A stretch of 63,253 bases of DNA from ARK-15 sp038880255 (GCA_038880255.1 JAVZSA010000002.1:1-63253); one strand, 5' to 3'; counted from the stretch's first letter, positions 1 through 8,763 are shown. Notes: generated by a model from the letters alone, not told the origin. Made by a program: numbers and translations.

Positions 1-131
1 CAGCCTGTGGCATTAACAACAATTGTTTTTGGACCGGAAACCTTTAAAACCCATTTTACAATAATAGGTGCAGCACAACCTGCACATGCTCTGTGACCTG
101 GTGCAAAAAATTCAAAATCTTCATAATTCAT
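1..131 (-). CDS. porB: 2-oxoacid:ferredoxin oxidoreductase beta subunit, N-terminal fragment
   Basis: Last gene of a porC-porD-porA-porB operon; only the first 43 codons lie in the window and the rest is beyond its left edge. The beta subunit binds thiamine diphosphate and a [4Fe-4S] cluster for oxidative decarboxylation of pyruvate or a related 2-oxoacid. The visible N-terminus contains PGHRACAGC, the conserved start of PorB-type subunits, whose two cysteines are cluster ligands. The ATG overlaps the porA stop as ATGA. Which 2-oxoacid is used cannot be told from this fragment. Confidence 0.88.
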   Translation of the reverse strand, partial: MNYEDFEFFAPGHRACAGCAAPIIVKWVLKVSGPKTIVVNATG

Positions 132-1327
132 AAGGATCCCTCCACTTCTTTAACTGCCTCTTCATCCACATCTATCCAATTTATTTCTTTAAATTTGCCA
201 TTTATTGCATTTTTGGCAATTTTATAAATATTTTCAAAGGTTTCAATTTTCACGTCCCTTCCACCTAATCCTGTTATGAAGTCCATTATTATGGGTCTAT
301 CTTTTTCCCTATTGTAACTTGCCACTATTTCAGTAAATAATGCACCAGCAAATCCTGGACTTATGTTTCTATCAACTACAGCTAATACCTTTGCATTTTT
401 CGTAATAGATATAATCTCATCCTTAGGGAAAGGTCTGTAAACAGTAATTTTAACAAGCCCTACTTTCTCACCATTTTCCCTAAGTTTCCTAACGGAATCC
501 CTTGCTGTACCTGTCATTGAACCCATAGTAATGAAAATTATATCAGCATCATCCGACATAAAACCTGATACTTTAGAATATTTTCTTTTAAATCTAGAAT
601 TAAATTCTTCAAAAACATTGTCTATTACTTTTTTTGCATGTTCCATTGCTATAAACTGTGAATATCTAATTTCAATATAATGTTCAGGAAAAACAAAGGA
701 TCCGAATGTGGATGGTTTTTCTGGATCCAATATTGGATAATTTATCTTTTTTTCACCCAAGAATTCGTCCACATCTTTTTGGTCAGGAACATTTACAGGT
801 TCCATTGTATGTGTCAAAACAAATGCATCCATTCCCATTAATGCAGGCAAAAGTACATTTTCATTTTCTGCTACTTTAAAGGCAATAAGTGTTAGGTCAA
901 GTGCTTCCTGATTTGTTTCTGCATAAAATTGTATCCAACCGGAATCTCTTTCAGCAATTGTATCTTGATGATCTGCCCAAATATTGACTGGAGCACTAAG
1001 TGCCCTATTACCTATTGCCATAACAATTGGAAGTCTCATCCCACTTGCAATAAATAGCATTTCATGCATAAGTGCTAGCCCTTGACTTGCAGTGGCTGTC
1101 ATTGCCCTTACCCCAGTTGCAGCAGCACCAATTGCTGCCGATAATGCAGAATGTTCACTTTCAACAGGTAAAAATTCAGCATCCATTTCTCCATTTGCAA
1201 TCAATTCTGAAATCTTTTCAGGAAATAATGTTGATGGAGTAATAGGATATGCTGGAATCACCTTAACCCTTGCAAGTTTTGCCGCATATGCGGTACTTTC
1301 ATTCCCTCTTAACATCATCATTGGCAT
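128..1327 (-). CDS. porA: 2-oxoacid:ferredoxin oxidoreductase alpha subunit (cluster 1)
   Basis: Alpha subunit of a heterotetrameric pyruvate/2-oxoacid:ferredoxin oxidoreductase, contributing the pyrimidine-binding half of the thiamine diphosphate site. The N-terminus has the family signature AYPITPSTLFPEKI followed by the conserved ESEHSA segment, and the length (399 residues) is normal. An in-frame ATG at 1348 lies inside porD; I prefer the ATG at 1327 because GGGAGG sits about nine bases upstream and the protein then begins MPMMMLRGNEST. Transcribed after porD, and its stop overlaps porB (ATGA). A second homologous cluster is at 54.1-57.0 kb, so this one may favour a different 2-oxoacid. 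Confidence 0.9.
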   Translation of the reverse strand: MPMMMLRGNESTAYAAKLARVKVIPAYPITPSTLFPEKISELIANGEMDAEFLPVESEHSALSAAIGAAATGVRAMTATASQGLALMHEMLFIASGMRLPIVMAIGNRALSAPVNIWADHQDTIAERDSGWIQFYAETNQEALDLTLIAFKVAENENVLLPALMGMDAFVLTHTMEPVNVPDQKDVDEFLGEKKINYPILDPEKPSTFGSFVFPEHYIEIRYSQFIAMEHAKKVIDNVFEEFNSRFKRKYSKVSGFMSDDADIIFITMGSMTGTARDSVRKLRENGEKVGLVKITVYRPFPKDEIISITKNAKVLAVVDRNISPGFAGALFTEIVASYNREKDRPIIMDFITGLGGRDVKIETFENIYKIAKNAINGKFKEINWIDVDEEAVKEVEGSL

Positions 1328-1328
1328 A

Positions 1329-1631
1329 TTATTTTTCCTCCCTGACAAAATCTATTGCCTTTGTTGGGCATTCATTAACACATATTCCACATCCTTTACA
1401 ATAATTATAATTGATAACTGGAACTGGCATTTTTATAAGTTTTGGATTTGCCACAGGATAGTTTTCACCCTCTTTCTTTTCTATAGCAGGTTCTGGACAA
1501 AAGTTCCAACATATCATACACCTAATACATTTTTCATATCGAATGACTGGCCTAAATGTTCGCCATGATCCAGTTTCTTCAAGAGCTGTACTTCCGGGTT
1601 CAATTATTGTTGCTCCCCTACTTATTTTCAT
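1329..1631 (-). CDS. porD: 2-oxoacid:ferredoxin oxidoreductase delta (ferredoxin) subunit (cluster 1)
   Basis: Small iron-sulfur subunit that passes electrons from the alpha/beta catalytic core to free ferredoxin. Two ferredoxin-type binding motifs are visible, CIRCMICWNFCP and CKGCGICVNECP, each able to hold a [4Fe-4S] cluster. The start at 1631 (MKISRG) is chosen over the in-frame ATG at 1643 because GGTGAT precedes it at a short spacing while the upstream ATG has no usable ribosome-binding site. It lies between porC and porA with gaps of a few bases, so the four genes are almost certainly one transcript. Confidence 0.9.
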   Translation of the reverse strand: MKISRGATIIEPGSTALEETGSWRTFRPVIRYEKCIRCMICWNFCPEPAIEKKEGENYPVANPKLIKMPVPVINYNYCKGCGICVNECPTKAIDFVREEK

Positions 1632-1636
1632 TATAA

Positions 1637-2188
1637 TCACCATCCTAAAATTGTTCTATTATAAGATTCCAATGCAGCTTTAGCATTTTCTTCTGGTTTT
1701 GTTGGTGCACTTTCTTTTATGGCACGAACAACACTCTCTATCTTAACATTACCTACAGCTTTGGAATATGCACCAAGAATAGCAGTATTAACAATTGGCG
1801 AAGATTTTGATCCTAACCCTAAATTAACAGCAACATCTGTAGCATCTACAACCGCAACCTTAAAGTTTTTAAAATTAAATTCTTCAGGTTTTTTCTGCGT
1901 ATTAAGTATTATATAACCACCATTTTTAAGACCTTTTAAAACATCCACCTTATCCATTAAGGATGTATCTAATATTACAATAGCATCTGGGTTATATATA
2001 TACATTTTTATGTCTATCTTTTTCTGATCAATTCTTGTATAAGCTTCCACAGGTGCGCCTCTTCTTTCCACACCAAAAAATGGGAAAGACTGTACATCAT
2101 TTCCTTCATAAAAAGCTGCAGTGGCAAGAATATTAGCAGCAGTAACTGCTCCTTGACCACCTCTACCATGAAATCTAACTTCAAACAT
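1637..2188 (-). CDS. porC: 2-oxoacid:ferredoxin oxidoreductase gamma subunit (cluster 1)
   Basis: First gene of the operon. The gamma subunit carries the conserved N-terminal signature RFHGRGGQGAVTAANILA followed by FFGVERRGAP, diagnostic of the PorC/KorC family. About 183 residues, normal length. The ATG at 2188 (MFEVRF) is preferred over an in-frame start nine bases upstream, because GTGGTT then lies upstream as a weak ribosome-binding site and the start matches that of the paralogue at 54097. The promoter must lie in the roughly 80 bases shared with the divergent pgk gene. Confidence 0.9.
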   Translation of the reverse strand: MFEVRFHGRGGQGAVTAANILATAAFYEGNDVQSFPFFGVERRGAPVEAYTRIDQKKIDIKMYIYNPDAIVILDTSLMDKVDVLKGLKNGGYIILNTQKKPEEFNFKNFKVAVVDATDVAVNLGLGSKSSPIVNTAILGAYSKAVGNVKIESVVRAIKESAPTKPEENAKAALESYNRTILGW

Positions 2189-2266
2189 AGCAACCACATT
2201 GTTATTTCAAATATAAATATTTTCAAAATCAAAAATACTATATTAACAAAAGTAATACTGTTTACC

Positions 2267-3511
2267 ATGAAGGATTATTTTACTATGGATGATTTTGATT
2301 TTAAAGGAAAGCGCGTCCTAGTAAGACTTGATCTAAATTCACCTGTAAACGTGGAAACAGGTGAAATTCTTGATACATCAAGGTTTAATGCACATTTAGA
2401 AACGTTAAAAAGATTGGGGGAGTCAAAGGTAGTTATTTTAGCACATCAATCAAGACCAGGAAAAAAGGACTTTTTAACAACAAAAAGACATGCTGAGGTA
2501 CTTTCAAGACTTTTAAGGAGACCTGTTGAATATGTGGATGGACTTTTTGAATCATTTGTAATTGAAAAAATTAAATCTATGAAGAACGGGGATATGATAA
2601 TGTTAGAAAATACTAGATTCTATTCTGAGGATGTGGTTTTGGCAGATGAACCAATTTCAATTCAGAAAAGATCCCATATTGTAAAAAGGCTATCTCCACT
2701 TTTTGATTATTTTATTAATGATGCATTTGCAGCTATTCATAGACCACAAACTACACTTGTAGGATTTGCTGAGGATATTCCGAACATTGCTGGTGCTTTA
2801 ATGGATAAAGAAATAACAATGCTTTCAAAGTTTTTATTTGATAACTCTAGGCCAAAATTTGCCGTATTAGCTGGAGCAAAGGTGGATGACTCCCTTAAAG
2901 TGGCAAAAAATTTTCTAGAAAAGGGTATTGTTGACAAAATATTTACAGGGGGACTTGTTTCAAATCTTTTCCTAGTTTCAAGGGGTATTGATATCGGAAA
3001 TGTCAATATTGAAACACTTAAAAGAGAATTGGGTAATATTGAACCTTTACTTTCTATTTGCAAAGAATTAAATGAGAAATATGGAGATAAGATTGTAATC
3101 CCCGATAGTTTTGCAATAAAAAAGGATGGCCATAGATATGAAATAGATATATCCGAACTACCTGTAAATGATCCAATAATGGATATTGGATTACAAACAG
3201 TTGCAAAATACTCAGATATGCTTAAAGAAGCAAAGGCAATAATATTGAATGGCCCAATGGGTGTATATGAATTGGAGGAATTTTCAATAGGAACTGAAGA
3301 AATTTTTAGAACAATTGCAAATATTAATTGTTTTAAAGTAGCAGGTGGTGGTCATACAATATCTATGATTTCAAAGCTTGAACTAAACAAAAAATTCACT
3401 CATGTAAGCGTTGGTGGGGGTGCATTAATAAACTTTTTATCCGGTGAAAGTATGCCAGGATTGGAAGCTTTAAAATTATCAAAAAATAAATTCCAGGGGA
3501 TGATGAAATGA
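2267..3511 (+). CDS. pgk: Phosphoglycerate kinase
   Basis: Interconverts 1,3-bisphosphoglycerate plus ADP and 3-phosphoglycerate plus ATP in glycolysis/gluconeogenesis. The N-terminal FKGKRVLVRLDLNSPV, the HQSRPG segment, and the C-terminal glycine-rich KVAGGGHT and VSVGGGA motifs are those of archaeal PGK; 414 residues is the usual archaeal size. The frame is open further upstream, but that part overlaps the divergent porC and starts with TTG; the ATG at 2267 is more likely and follows an A/T-rich TATA-like stretch near 2209-2220. Its stop overlaps the rplX start (ATGA), linking central metabolism to the translation/targeting genes that follow. Confidence 0.95.
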   Translation: MKDYFTMDDFDFKGKRVLVRLDLNSPVNVETGEILDTSRFNAHLETLKRLGESKVVILAHQSRPGKKDFLTTKRHAEVLSRLLRRPVEYVDGLFESFVIEKIKSMKNGDMIMLENTRFYSEDVVLADEPISIQKRSHIVKRLSPLFDYFINDAFAAIHRPQTTLVGFAEDIPNIAGALMDKEITMLSKFLFDNSRPKFAVLAGAKVDDSLKVAKNFLEKGIVDKIFTGGLVSNLFLVSRGIDIGNVNIETLKRELGNIEPLLSICKELNEKYGDKIVIPDSFAIKKDGHRYEIDISELPVNDPIMDIGLQTVAKYSDMLKEAKAIILNGPMGVYELEEFSIGTEEIFRTIANINCFKVAGGGHTISMISKLELNKKFTHVSVGGGALINFLSGESMPGLEALKLSKNKFQGMMK

Positions 3512-3753
3512 AAATTTATAGAGTGATTGGAAATTATAGGCAAGGAAAAAAATTAATTAGAATTACAAAAGAAATAGCTGCTAAAAATAAACAAGAAGCA
3601 GAGGAATACTTTTATTCTTTTTTAGGCAGTGTTTATGGAAAAAATAGAAGGGAAATAAATATTGAAGATGCCTATTCTATTCCATTAAAGGAGGCAACTG
3701 ACCCAAGAGCAAGATATAAAATCAATAAACTTGGTGGTGAACATGGAGAATGA
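3508..3753 (+). CDS. rplX: Large ribosomal subunit protein LX (eL20/L18a family)
   Basis: 81-residue basic protein beginning MKIYRVIGNYRQGKK, matching the archaeal LX/L18a family of 50S ribosomal proteins; the region around FLGSVYGKNRREINIED fits the family core, and the size is right. It overlaps the pgk stop by ATGA and the prefoldin start by about ten bases. The order rplX-pfdA-ftsY is a well-known euryarchaeal gene string, which independently supports the call. Confidence 0.9.
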   Translation: MKIYRVIGNYRQGKKLIRITKEIAAKNKQEAEEYFYSFLGSVYGKNRREINIEDAYSIPLKEATDPRARYKINKLGGEHGE

Positions 3754-4180
3754 GAAAACAATAGATAACCTTTTGGCCACTGCAGAACTTTTAAAAAAAC
3801 ATATTGAAAATTTAAATGTGCAGATTGCATATGTGAAGGAACAGATCGATGATCATAATAGGGCTAAAATAACATTAGAAAATTATCTTAAAATTCAGGA
3901 AAATGAGGTTTTGGTAAATGTGGGTGCAGATACATTTCTTTATTTAAATGTAAATGAAAAAAAGAGGGCAATGATTCCTCTGGGGAGTGGTATAGTAATA
4001 GAAAGTAGTATAGAGAGGGCAATTGAAATGTTAAATTCTAGAATAAAGGATATGAATGATATATATTCAAAATTATTGCAGGAAAACGACAAGGCTCAAA
4101 GCCAGTATCTGGCAATTGAAAAAAGAATAGAAGAAATATACAGGGAATATCAAGGTAAGGAAAATGTTCAAAATCCTTAA
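3743..4180 (+). CDS. pfdA: Prefoldin alpha subunit
   Basis: 145-residue protein with long N- and C-terminal heptad-rich helices flanking a short beta segment (VNVGADTFLYLNV, then MIPLGSGIVIE), the layout of prefoldin alpha, which with beta subunits forms a hexameric jellyfish-shaped chaperone delivering unfolded proteins to the thermosome. The frame is open from a TTG at 3731, but the ATG at 3743 has GGTGGTGA just upstream. It overlaps ftsY by 17 bases. Confidence 0.92.
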   Translation: MENEKTIDNLLATAELLKKHIENLNVQIAYVKEQIDDHNRAKITLENYLKIQENEVLVNVGADTFLYLNVNEKKRAMIPLGSGIVIESSIERAIEMLNSRIKDMNDIYSKLLQENDKAQSQYLAIEKRIEEIYREYQGKENVQNP

Positions 4181-5099
4181 AGAAAAACTCAATATTTTTA
4201 AGAAAAAATTAAGCGAAGAAGTATCTTTAGAGGAGTCACAAGGTATTTTTGGGAAAAAAATAAGTGAAAAAAGGCTGGATGAAATATTAGATGAATTTGA
4301 AATTTCTCTTTTAGAGGCTGATGTGGCCTATGATGTGGCTGAAGAAATTAGGTCTAAAATAAAAGAAAATTTGTTGAGTTTAAAAATAAAAATTGGTGTT
4401 GATCCTGAAAAGTTAGTGGAGAAAGTATTAAAGGATACTATATTAAGTATTCTTTCTACTAACAACTTCGATTTAATGGAGAATATAGAAAAATCTGAAA
4501 AACCATATGTGATAATGTTTTTGGGAATAAATGGAACAGGGAAAACGACTACCATAGCAAAGATAGCAAAATTACTATTAGAAAAGAATTTAATTCCTGT
4601 TATTGCCGCAGCAGATACCTTTAGAGCAGGTGCAATAGAACAACTTGAATATCATGCAAATAAATTAAATATTACTCTCATAAAGCATATGCCAGGTAGC
4701 GATCCTGCAAGTGTAGCATATGATGCAATAGCCCATTCAAAGGCAAGAAAAAAAGATGTTGTCCTCATAGATACTGCAGGAAGGATGCAAACAAATAAAA
4801 ATTTAATGGAAGAGATGAAAAAGATAAAGAGAGTAGCAAAACCTAATCATACAATTTTCGTGGGTGATGCTCTAGCAGGAAATGATATTATCAATCAAGC
4901 AAAATCCTTCGATGAAAATGTAGGATTTGATTCAATAATACTTTGTAAAATTGATGCAGATTCAAAGGGAGGGGCTGCAATAAGCCTTTCTTTTGAATTA
5001 AAAAAGCCAATAATTTATTTGGGAACAGGCCAAGATTACAAAGACCTTATAAAATTTGATCCAAAATTTATTTTAGAAAAAATTTTTAACAATATTTAA
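4164..5099 (+). CDS. ftsY: Signal recognition particle receptor FtsY
   Basis: SRP GTPase receptor that docks ribosome-nascent-chain/SRP complexes at the membrane. An N-terminal helical N domain precedes the G domain: P-loop GINGTGKTTT at residues 121-130, AADTFRAGA in the insertion-box region, and DTAGRM for G3. 311 residues with a short charged N-terminal segment instead of the long acidic A domain of enterobacterial FtsY, as usual in archaea. The ATG lies inside pfdA with an AAGGAA ribosome-binding site. The 3' end overlaps the convergent glyA-like gene by 14 bases. Confidence 0.95.
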   Translation: MFKILKEKLNIFKKKLSEEVSLEESQGIFGKKISEKRLDEILDEFEISLLEADVAYDVAEEIRSKIKENLLSLKIKIGVDPEKLVEKVLKDTILSILSTNNFDLMENIEKSEKPYVIMFLGINGTGKTTTIAKIAKLLLEKNLIPVIAAADTFRAGAIEQLEYHANKLNITLIKHMPGSDPASVAYDAIAHSKARKKDVVLIDTAGRMQTNKNLMEEMKKIKRVAKPNHTIFVGDALAGNDIINQAKSFDENVGFDSIILCKIDADSKGGAAISLSFELKKPIIYLGTGQDYKDLIKFDPKFILEKIFNNI

Positions 5100-6234
5100 T
5101 TTTAAATTTATTTCTAAAAGCTATTACTTCTCTAGATACATTCTTATTTAATGCTGAAATAATTAATTCTGAAAGTTTTTCTACATCTTTTTCCTTAAAT
5201 CCTAACCTAGTAATTTCATTAGTCCCCATTCTACCCACACAATCGATTATAATTCTTGACTTTTCTAAAATATGGCACAAATCCTTATTTTTTAATAATA
5301 TTTGATGTGATTCTGTGTATTTTCCATCAAATTTTTTAACACCAAAATTATTTTCATCCAATAATTTTGACAAATACTTAGCATTTTTAATTACATTTTT
5401 TGCATATTCTTCACCAAACTTTTGCATTTCAATGGAAGCCTGTACTAAAGCTGCTAACCTATTGAGATGATAATTATCCATTGTTCTCCAAACAACATTT
5501 TTTCTTATTTTTTCAATAAGATAATCATCATTAGTAAGAATTATTCCCCCCTGAGGGCCGAAAAATGATTTATGTGTAGATCCATAAACAATTGATGAAT
5601 ATTTAAAAATGTCTTTTTGAAATTCCTTTCCTGCAATTAATCCCATTACATGGGAAGCATCATAAATTATTTTAAACGAAAATTTTTCCGAAAGTTCATA
5701 TATAAATTTTAGATCATAGGGAAACAAAAAGTAACTTGCTCCAAGAACCAATAAATTAGGCATGAATTTTTTAATCTCAATTTCCAGATTTTCATAATCT
5801 ATATTCCAAGTCTTTTCATTGAATGGTATTGGTTTATATTTTAGTGAGAGTATATCTGGTAAATATTTCTCTGAATATCCATCATACCCTCCATGTTCTG
5901 GCGGTATTGCCATAATCTTTCCATTTTTTTCGACTGATGATAAAAGAGAGATCATTGCTGCAATATGTCCTGAAAGTGGTCTTATTTCAGAATATTTAAC
6001 ATTAAATAAAGATTTAACAATATTTTCTCCATTAAAAATTATTTCATCTATATATTTTGTTCCACCATATGCATTCTTACCATTATCCAACAAAAGTGAA
6101 TATCTGGAAGCAAGATCTGTACCTAAAATTTGTAAAACTTTTTTGCTTAGGATATTTTCACTTGGTAAAAGATTTAATGAATTTAAACGATATTTCGTAT
6201 GTTTTTTTACCAAAATATAAGGATCAAATTTCAT
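5086..6234 (-). CDS. glyA: Serine hydroxymethyltransferase-like PLP enzyme
   Basis: Fold-type I pyridoxal-phosphate enzyme of the GlyA family, which interconverts serine and glycine with a pterin one-carbon carrier. Seen directly: LLPSEN near residues 22-27, DASHV (192-196, the aspartate contacting the PLP nitrogen) and the Schiff-base lysine in STHKSFFGPQGG (Lys222). At 382 residues it is shorter than typical archaeal SHMT (a little over 400), mostly through a compact C-terminal domain, so a related PLP aldolase activity is possible. The start overlaps the upstream 54-residue gene as ATGA. The 3' end overlaps ftsY on the other strand. Confidence 0.82.
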   Translation of the reverse strand: MKFDPYILVKKHTKYRLNSLNLLPSENILSKKVLQILGTDLASRYSLLLDNGKNAYGGTKYIDEIIFNGENIVKSLFNVKYSEIRPLSGHIAAMISLLSSVEKNGKIMAIPPEHGGYDGYSEKYLPDILSLKYKPIPFNEKTWNIDYENLEIEIKKFMPNLLVLGASYFLFPYDLKFIYELSEKFSFKIIYDASHVMGLIAGKEFQKDIFKYSSIVYGSTHKSFFGPQGGIILTNDDYLIEKIRKNVVWRTMDNYHLNRLAALVQASIEMQKFGEEYAKNVIKNAKYLSKLLDENNFGVKKFDGKYTESHQILLKNKDLCHILEKSRIIIDCVGRMGTNEITRLGFKEKDVEKLSELIISALNKNVSREVIAFRNKFKIKYC

Positions 6235-6395
6235 TTTTTTGTAAATTGATCTTCAAGTTCTGTATTGAGATGATTTAACAATTCTTCAATACTTTCACTT
6301 TCAATAGTTGAAACATCTCCATTTGGTAATATAATCCTAGCTATGAAAGTATCACCGTCTTTAACAATTTCAACATCAAAAATTTTTTTCCTCAT
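6231..6395 (-). CDS. Small uncharacterised protein, 54 residues
   Basis: Short reading frame of 54 codons plus stop, starting MRKKIFDVEIVKDGD and ending QFTKK. It has a ribosome-binding-like GGGAGTGGG upstream of the ATG and its TGA overlaps the glyA-like ATG (ATGA), the coupling used between real genes throughout this window. The protein alternates hydrophobic and charged residues (probable beta hairpin) followed by an acidic helix. I do not recognise the family. Lying between alba and glyA on the same strand, it is probably cotranscribed with glyA. Confidence 0.7.
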   Translation of the reverse strand: MRKKIFDVEIVKDGDTFIARIILPNGDVSTIESESIEELLNHLNTELEDQFTKK

Positions 6396-6405
6396 TTTTC
6401 CCACT

Positions 6406-6439
6406 CCCAAAAAAATAATTTTTGGGGATTTTAATCCCC
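6406..6439 (-). terminator. Two overlapping, mutually exclusive hairpins between alba and orf54
   Basis: On the minus strand the alba stop is followed by GGGGATTAAAATCCCC (6439-6424; 6-bp stem, 4-base loop), and the same CCCC can instead start a second hairpin whose arms CCCAAAAA and TTTTTGGG (6426-6406) enclose an A/T loop. The second structure ends in a GGG that belongs to the GGGAGTGGG preceding orf54, so it could mask that ribosome-binding site. It may simply be a terminator or RNA-stability element for alba; the choice between the two stems makes an attenuation-type switch conceivable. Confidence 0.45.
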
Positions 6440-6724
6440 TTACCTTTTCAATGAAATTTCAATGGAAGAGACATTACTCTCCCTGTCTTCACTTTTTATT
6501 TTTTCAGTCCCAAGTGCTACTTCATACTTAAGATCATTCAAAAATCTATTTCTGACAATCTCTGCAATATCTACTGCCTTATTGATCGACTTCCCTCTTG
6601 CTTTTATAACTACATTTTTTGCACCATTGTTAAACTGCGTTACCACTGCTAGCACATAATTCATTGTCGGTTTCTTTCCCACATACACTACGTTTTCATC
6701 GCCTTTTCCTATGTTTTCTGGCAT
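6440..6724 (-). CDS. alba: Alba DNA/RNA-binding chromatin protein
   Basis: 94-residue chromatin protein. It begins with the family pattern NVVYVGKKPTMNYVLAVV, continues with the basic loop IKARGKSINKAVDIAEIVRNRF, and ends in a beta strand after the variable loop, as in Sac10b/Alba. Binds DNA and RNA as dimers and compacts the chromosome. The start has a strong ribosome-binding site (AAAGGAGGTC, seven bases before ATG) and a TATA-like box further up, implying high expression. Divergent from the DUF373 gene. Confidence 0.93.
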   Translation of the reverse strand: MPENIGKGDENVVYVGKKPTMNYVLAVVTQFNNGAKNVVIKARGKSINKAVDIAEIVRNRFLNDLKYEVALGTEKIKSEDRESNVSSIEISLKR

Positions 6725-6768
6725 AATAAAGACCTCCTTTGTTTGGTATTTACTTTTATGGGATAATA

Positions 6769-6777
6769 ATACTTATA
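6769..6777 (-). promoter_or_regulatory. TATA-like box of alba
   Basis: On the minus strand TATAAGTAT lies about 45 bases before the alba ATG, placing a transcription start near 6747 and leaving a leader of about 20 bases that contains the AAAGGAGGTC ribosome-binding site. Spacing and A/T-richness fit an archaeal TBP site; this is inference from sequence only. Confidence 0.5.
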
Positions 6778-6834
6778 CTTTTTGGTAGCAACATACAAAA
6801 TTTTAAAATAAACATACAATATATATTAAATTGA

Positions 6835-7947
6835 ATGGTAACATTAATAATAAGTGTGGACAGAGATAACGATGTGGGTAGGAAGACTGATGAAAATGGT
6901 CCTATCATTGGTAGGGAGAATAATTTAAGGGTGGCAAATAAGTTAATATTGGCTGATCCAGAAGACTCTGATGCAAATGCAATTTTTGGTGCAGTTTCCA
7001 TTTATGATTCTCTTAAAAAAGAAGGGAAAGATGTGGAAGTTATTACTTTAACAGGTGATATATCTGTTGGTATTAAAAGTGATCAAAAGATAAGAGATGA
7101 ATTGTTAAAAATAAAGGATGAAATTAAACCTACAGATGCTATACTTGTTAGTGATGGAGAAGAGGATGAATTTATTTTACCAATAATTACTTCTATTGTT
7201 CCTGTAATACATGTTAAAAGAATAATAGTGAAACAAAGTAAAGGTCTTGAATCATCTTATTACATTCTTGTTAGAGCGTTAAGAGATGAAAAAGTAGCAA
7301 GAAAAATTATGGTTCCCATTGCCTTGATTTTTTTGGCATATAGCGTTTCTGTATTTGGATTATTACTATGGAAATTTTACTTTCCTTCTTCATACTATCC
7401 AGATCCTGGTACCTTTGGAATTGCCTTTGTTCTTTTTACCCTAGGCCTTTACTTTCTTTTGAGGGGCTTTAGGGTAGGAACAAAAATTGAAAATGCATAT
7501 AATAAATTTAAAAAATCATTTATTGAAGCAAAAATTTCAATTACTTCCGATTTACTTGCAATCTTTATAATATTATTTGGTATAATCTCCTCATATGATA
7601 TTTCAATATATTCAAAACAATTATTTCCCTCCATTGCATTATTTTTCCAGAACCTAGTATTATGGATAGTTTTAGCAGTTGTTGTGAGGGAAGCTGGGAT
7701 CGCTATGGATATATTTTTACATAAGAAAGGAAAAATAAGAAATTATCTTATTGGACTCTCCTTAGTAATAGGTTTAGGAATTCTTGTTTATGGTTCAATA
7801 ATGTATATTAGAGTTCTCCTTTCATATATACCCCAAAATTTTAATGAACCAAGTCTAATAATTATTGCAATGGGATTGGTACTATCTATTTTTTCATCTG
7901 TGATGGGAAGAATTCTTTATGAGGAGGAAAAGGATGAATTACAATGA
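6835..7947 (+). CDS. DUF373-family membrane protein
   Basis: 370-residue protein of the archaeal DUF373 family. A soluble N-terminal part of about 155 residues (ISVDRDNDVG near the start, DAILVSDGEEDEF around residue 105) is followed by several membrane-spanning helices. The N-terminal domain looks nucleotide-binding-like and acidic, but the function is unknown. The ATG at 6835 has A/T-rich TATA-like sequence about 25 bases upstream and no ribosome-binding site, so the transcript is probably leaderless. The end overlaps the mptE start region, and the pair is probably cotranscribed. Confidence 0.8.
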   Translation: MVTLIISVDRDNDVGRKTDENGPIIGRENNLRVANKLILADPEDSDANAIFGAVSIYDSLKKEGKDVEVITLTGDISVGIKSDQKIRDELLKIKDEIKPTDAILVSDGEEDEFILPIITSIVPVIHVKRIIVKQSKGLESSYYILVRALRDEKVARKIMVPIALIFLAYSVSVFGLLLWKFYFPSSYYPDPGTFGIAFVLFTLGLYFLLRGFRVGTKIENAYNKFKKSFIEAKISITSDLLAIFIILFGIISSYDISIYSKQLFPSIALFFQNLVLWIVLAVVVREAGIAMDIFLHKKGKIRNYLIGLSLVIGLGILVYGSIMYIRVLLSYIPQNFNEPSLIIIAMGLVLSIFSSVMGRILYEEEKDELQ

Positions 7948-8593
7948 TTGGAAAAAATATTATAAGAAATTATTAATTGAATTTAATTTTAGTGAAAAAA
8001 AAGATATGAAAAGTGCAGAGTTATTATCTTCATTACTTGAAAATAAATTTTTAAAATTAGATGAACTAAAAACAATTATTAATGGGAAAAAAATTTTTGT
8101 GTTAGGAGATTCGCCATATTTTTCTCTTAGTCCATCAATGATTGAAGGAAAGGTAATAATTTCAGCAGATGATGCAACGAAAAAGATATTAGAATTGGGT
8201 TATAAGCCGGATATAGTAATCACAGATCTCGATTCACCAAATAGATTGATAATGGAAGCATCAATGATGGGATCCATAATAGGAGTTCATGCTCATGGAG
8301 ATAACATTGAGAAATTGAAAATTGTTGAAAGCTTTGAATTAAGATTTGGAACAACCCAAGCTTTTCCTCTTTGGAACGTTTACAATTTTGGAGGATTTAC
8401 TGATGGGGACAGAGCTGTTTTTCTGGCTGAACATTTTAAACCACGATCAATAACAATAGCTGGCTTTAATTTTTATGATCCAAATATGTCTAAAGGAAAG
8501 GACATTTATAAGAAATTTAAAAAATTAATTTTTTCAAAATATTTGTTAGAAGAACTTATTAGAAGAAGTGAAGTTAAAATTGAAATAATATAG
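7934..8593 (+). CDS. mptE: 6-hydroxymethyl-7,8-dihydropterin pyrophosphokinase (MptE, DUF115)
   Basis: Archaeal MptE-type enzyme that adds pyrophosphate to 6-hydroxymethyl-dihydropterin for pterin cofactor synthesis; it is the archaeal replacement for FolK. Family features seen: FVLGDSPYFSLSP, then DDATKKILELGYKPDIVITDLDS, then VHAHGDN and the final IAGFNFYDP. An in-frame ATG exists at 7919, but the one at 7934 has GGAGGAAAAGG directly upstream and removes an unusual MRRKR extension. It overlaps the end of the DUF373 gene. The neighbouring glyA-like gene could use such a pterin as one-carbon carrier. Confidence 0.85.
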   Translation: MNYNDWKKYYKKLLIEFNFSEKKDMKSAELLSSLLENKFLKLDELKTIINGKKIFVLGDSPYFSLSPSMIEGKVIISADDATKKILELGYKPDIVITDLDSPNRLIMEASMMGSIIGVHAHGDNIEKLKIVESFELRFGTTQAFPLWNVYNFGGFTDGDRAVFLAEHFKPRSITIAGFNFYDPNMSKGKDIYKKFKKLIFSKYLLEELIRRSEVKIEII

Positions 8594-8763
8594 AATTTCT
8601 CTCTTAATTTTAAAAAATTTATTTAAGGATATTTTCCTGTATGCTTATTATTCTAATTTAAAAATATAATAAATTATTAATAAATTTTATTAATAATGAA
8701 ATATATAAATATCTATAAAAATTTTCATGTGATTTTAAATATTTAAAATAAATTACATAAACT

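Noticed and set aside
1092..1568. Plus-strand frame of 158 codons across porA and porD
   Set aside because: Lies entirely opposite two certain genes and encodes no recognisable domain.
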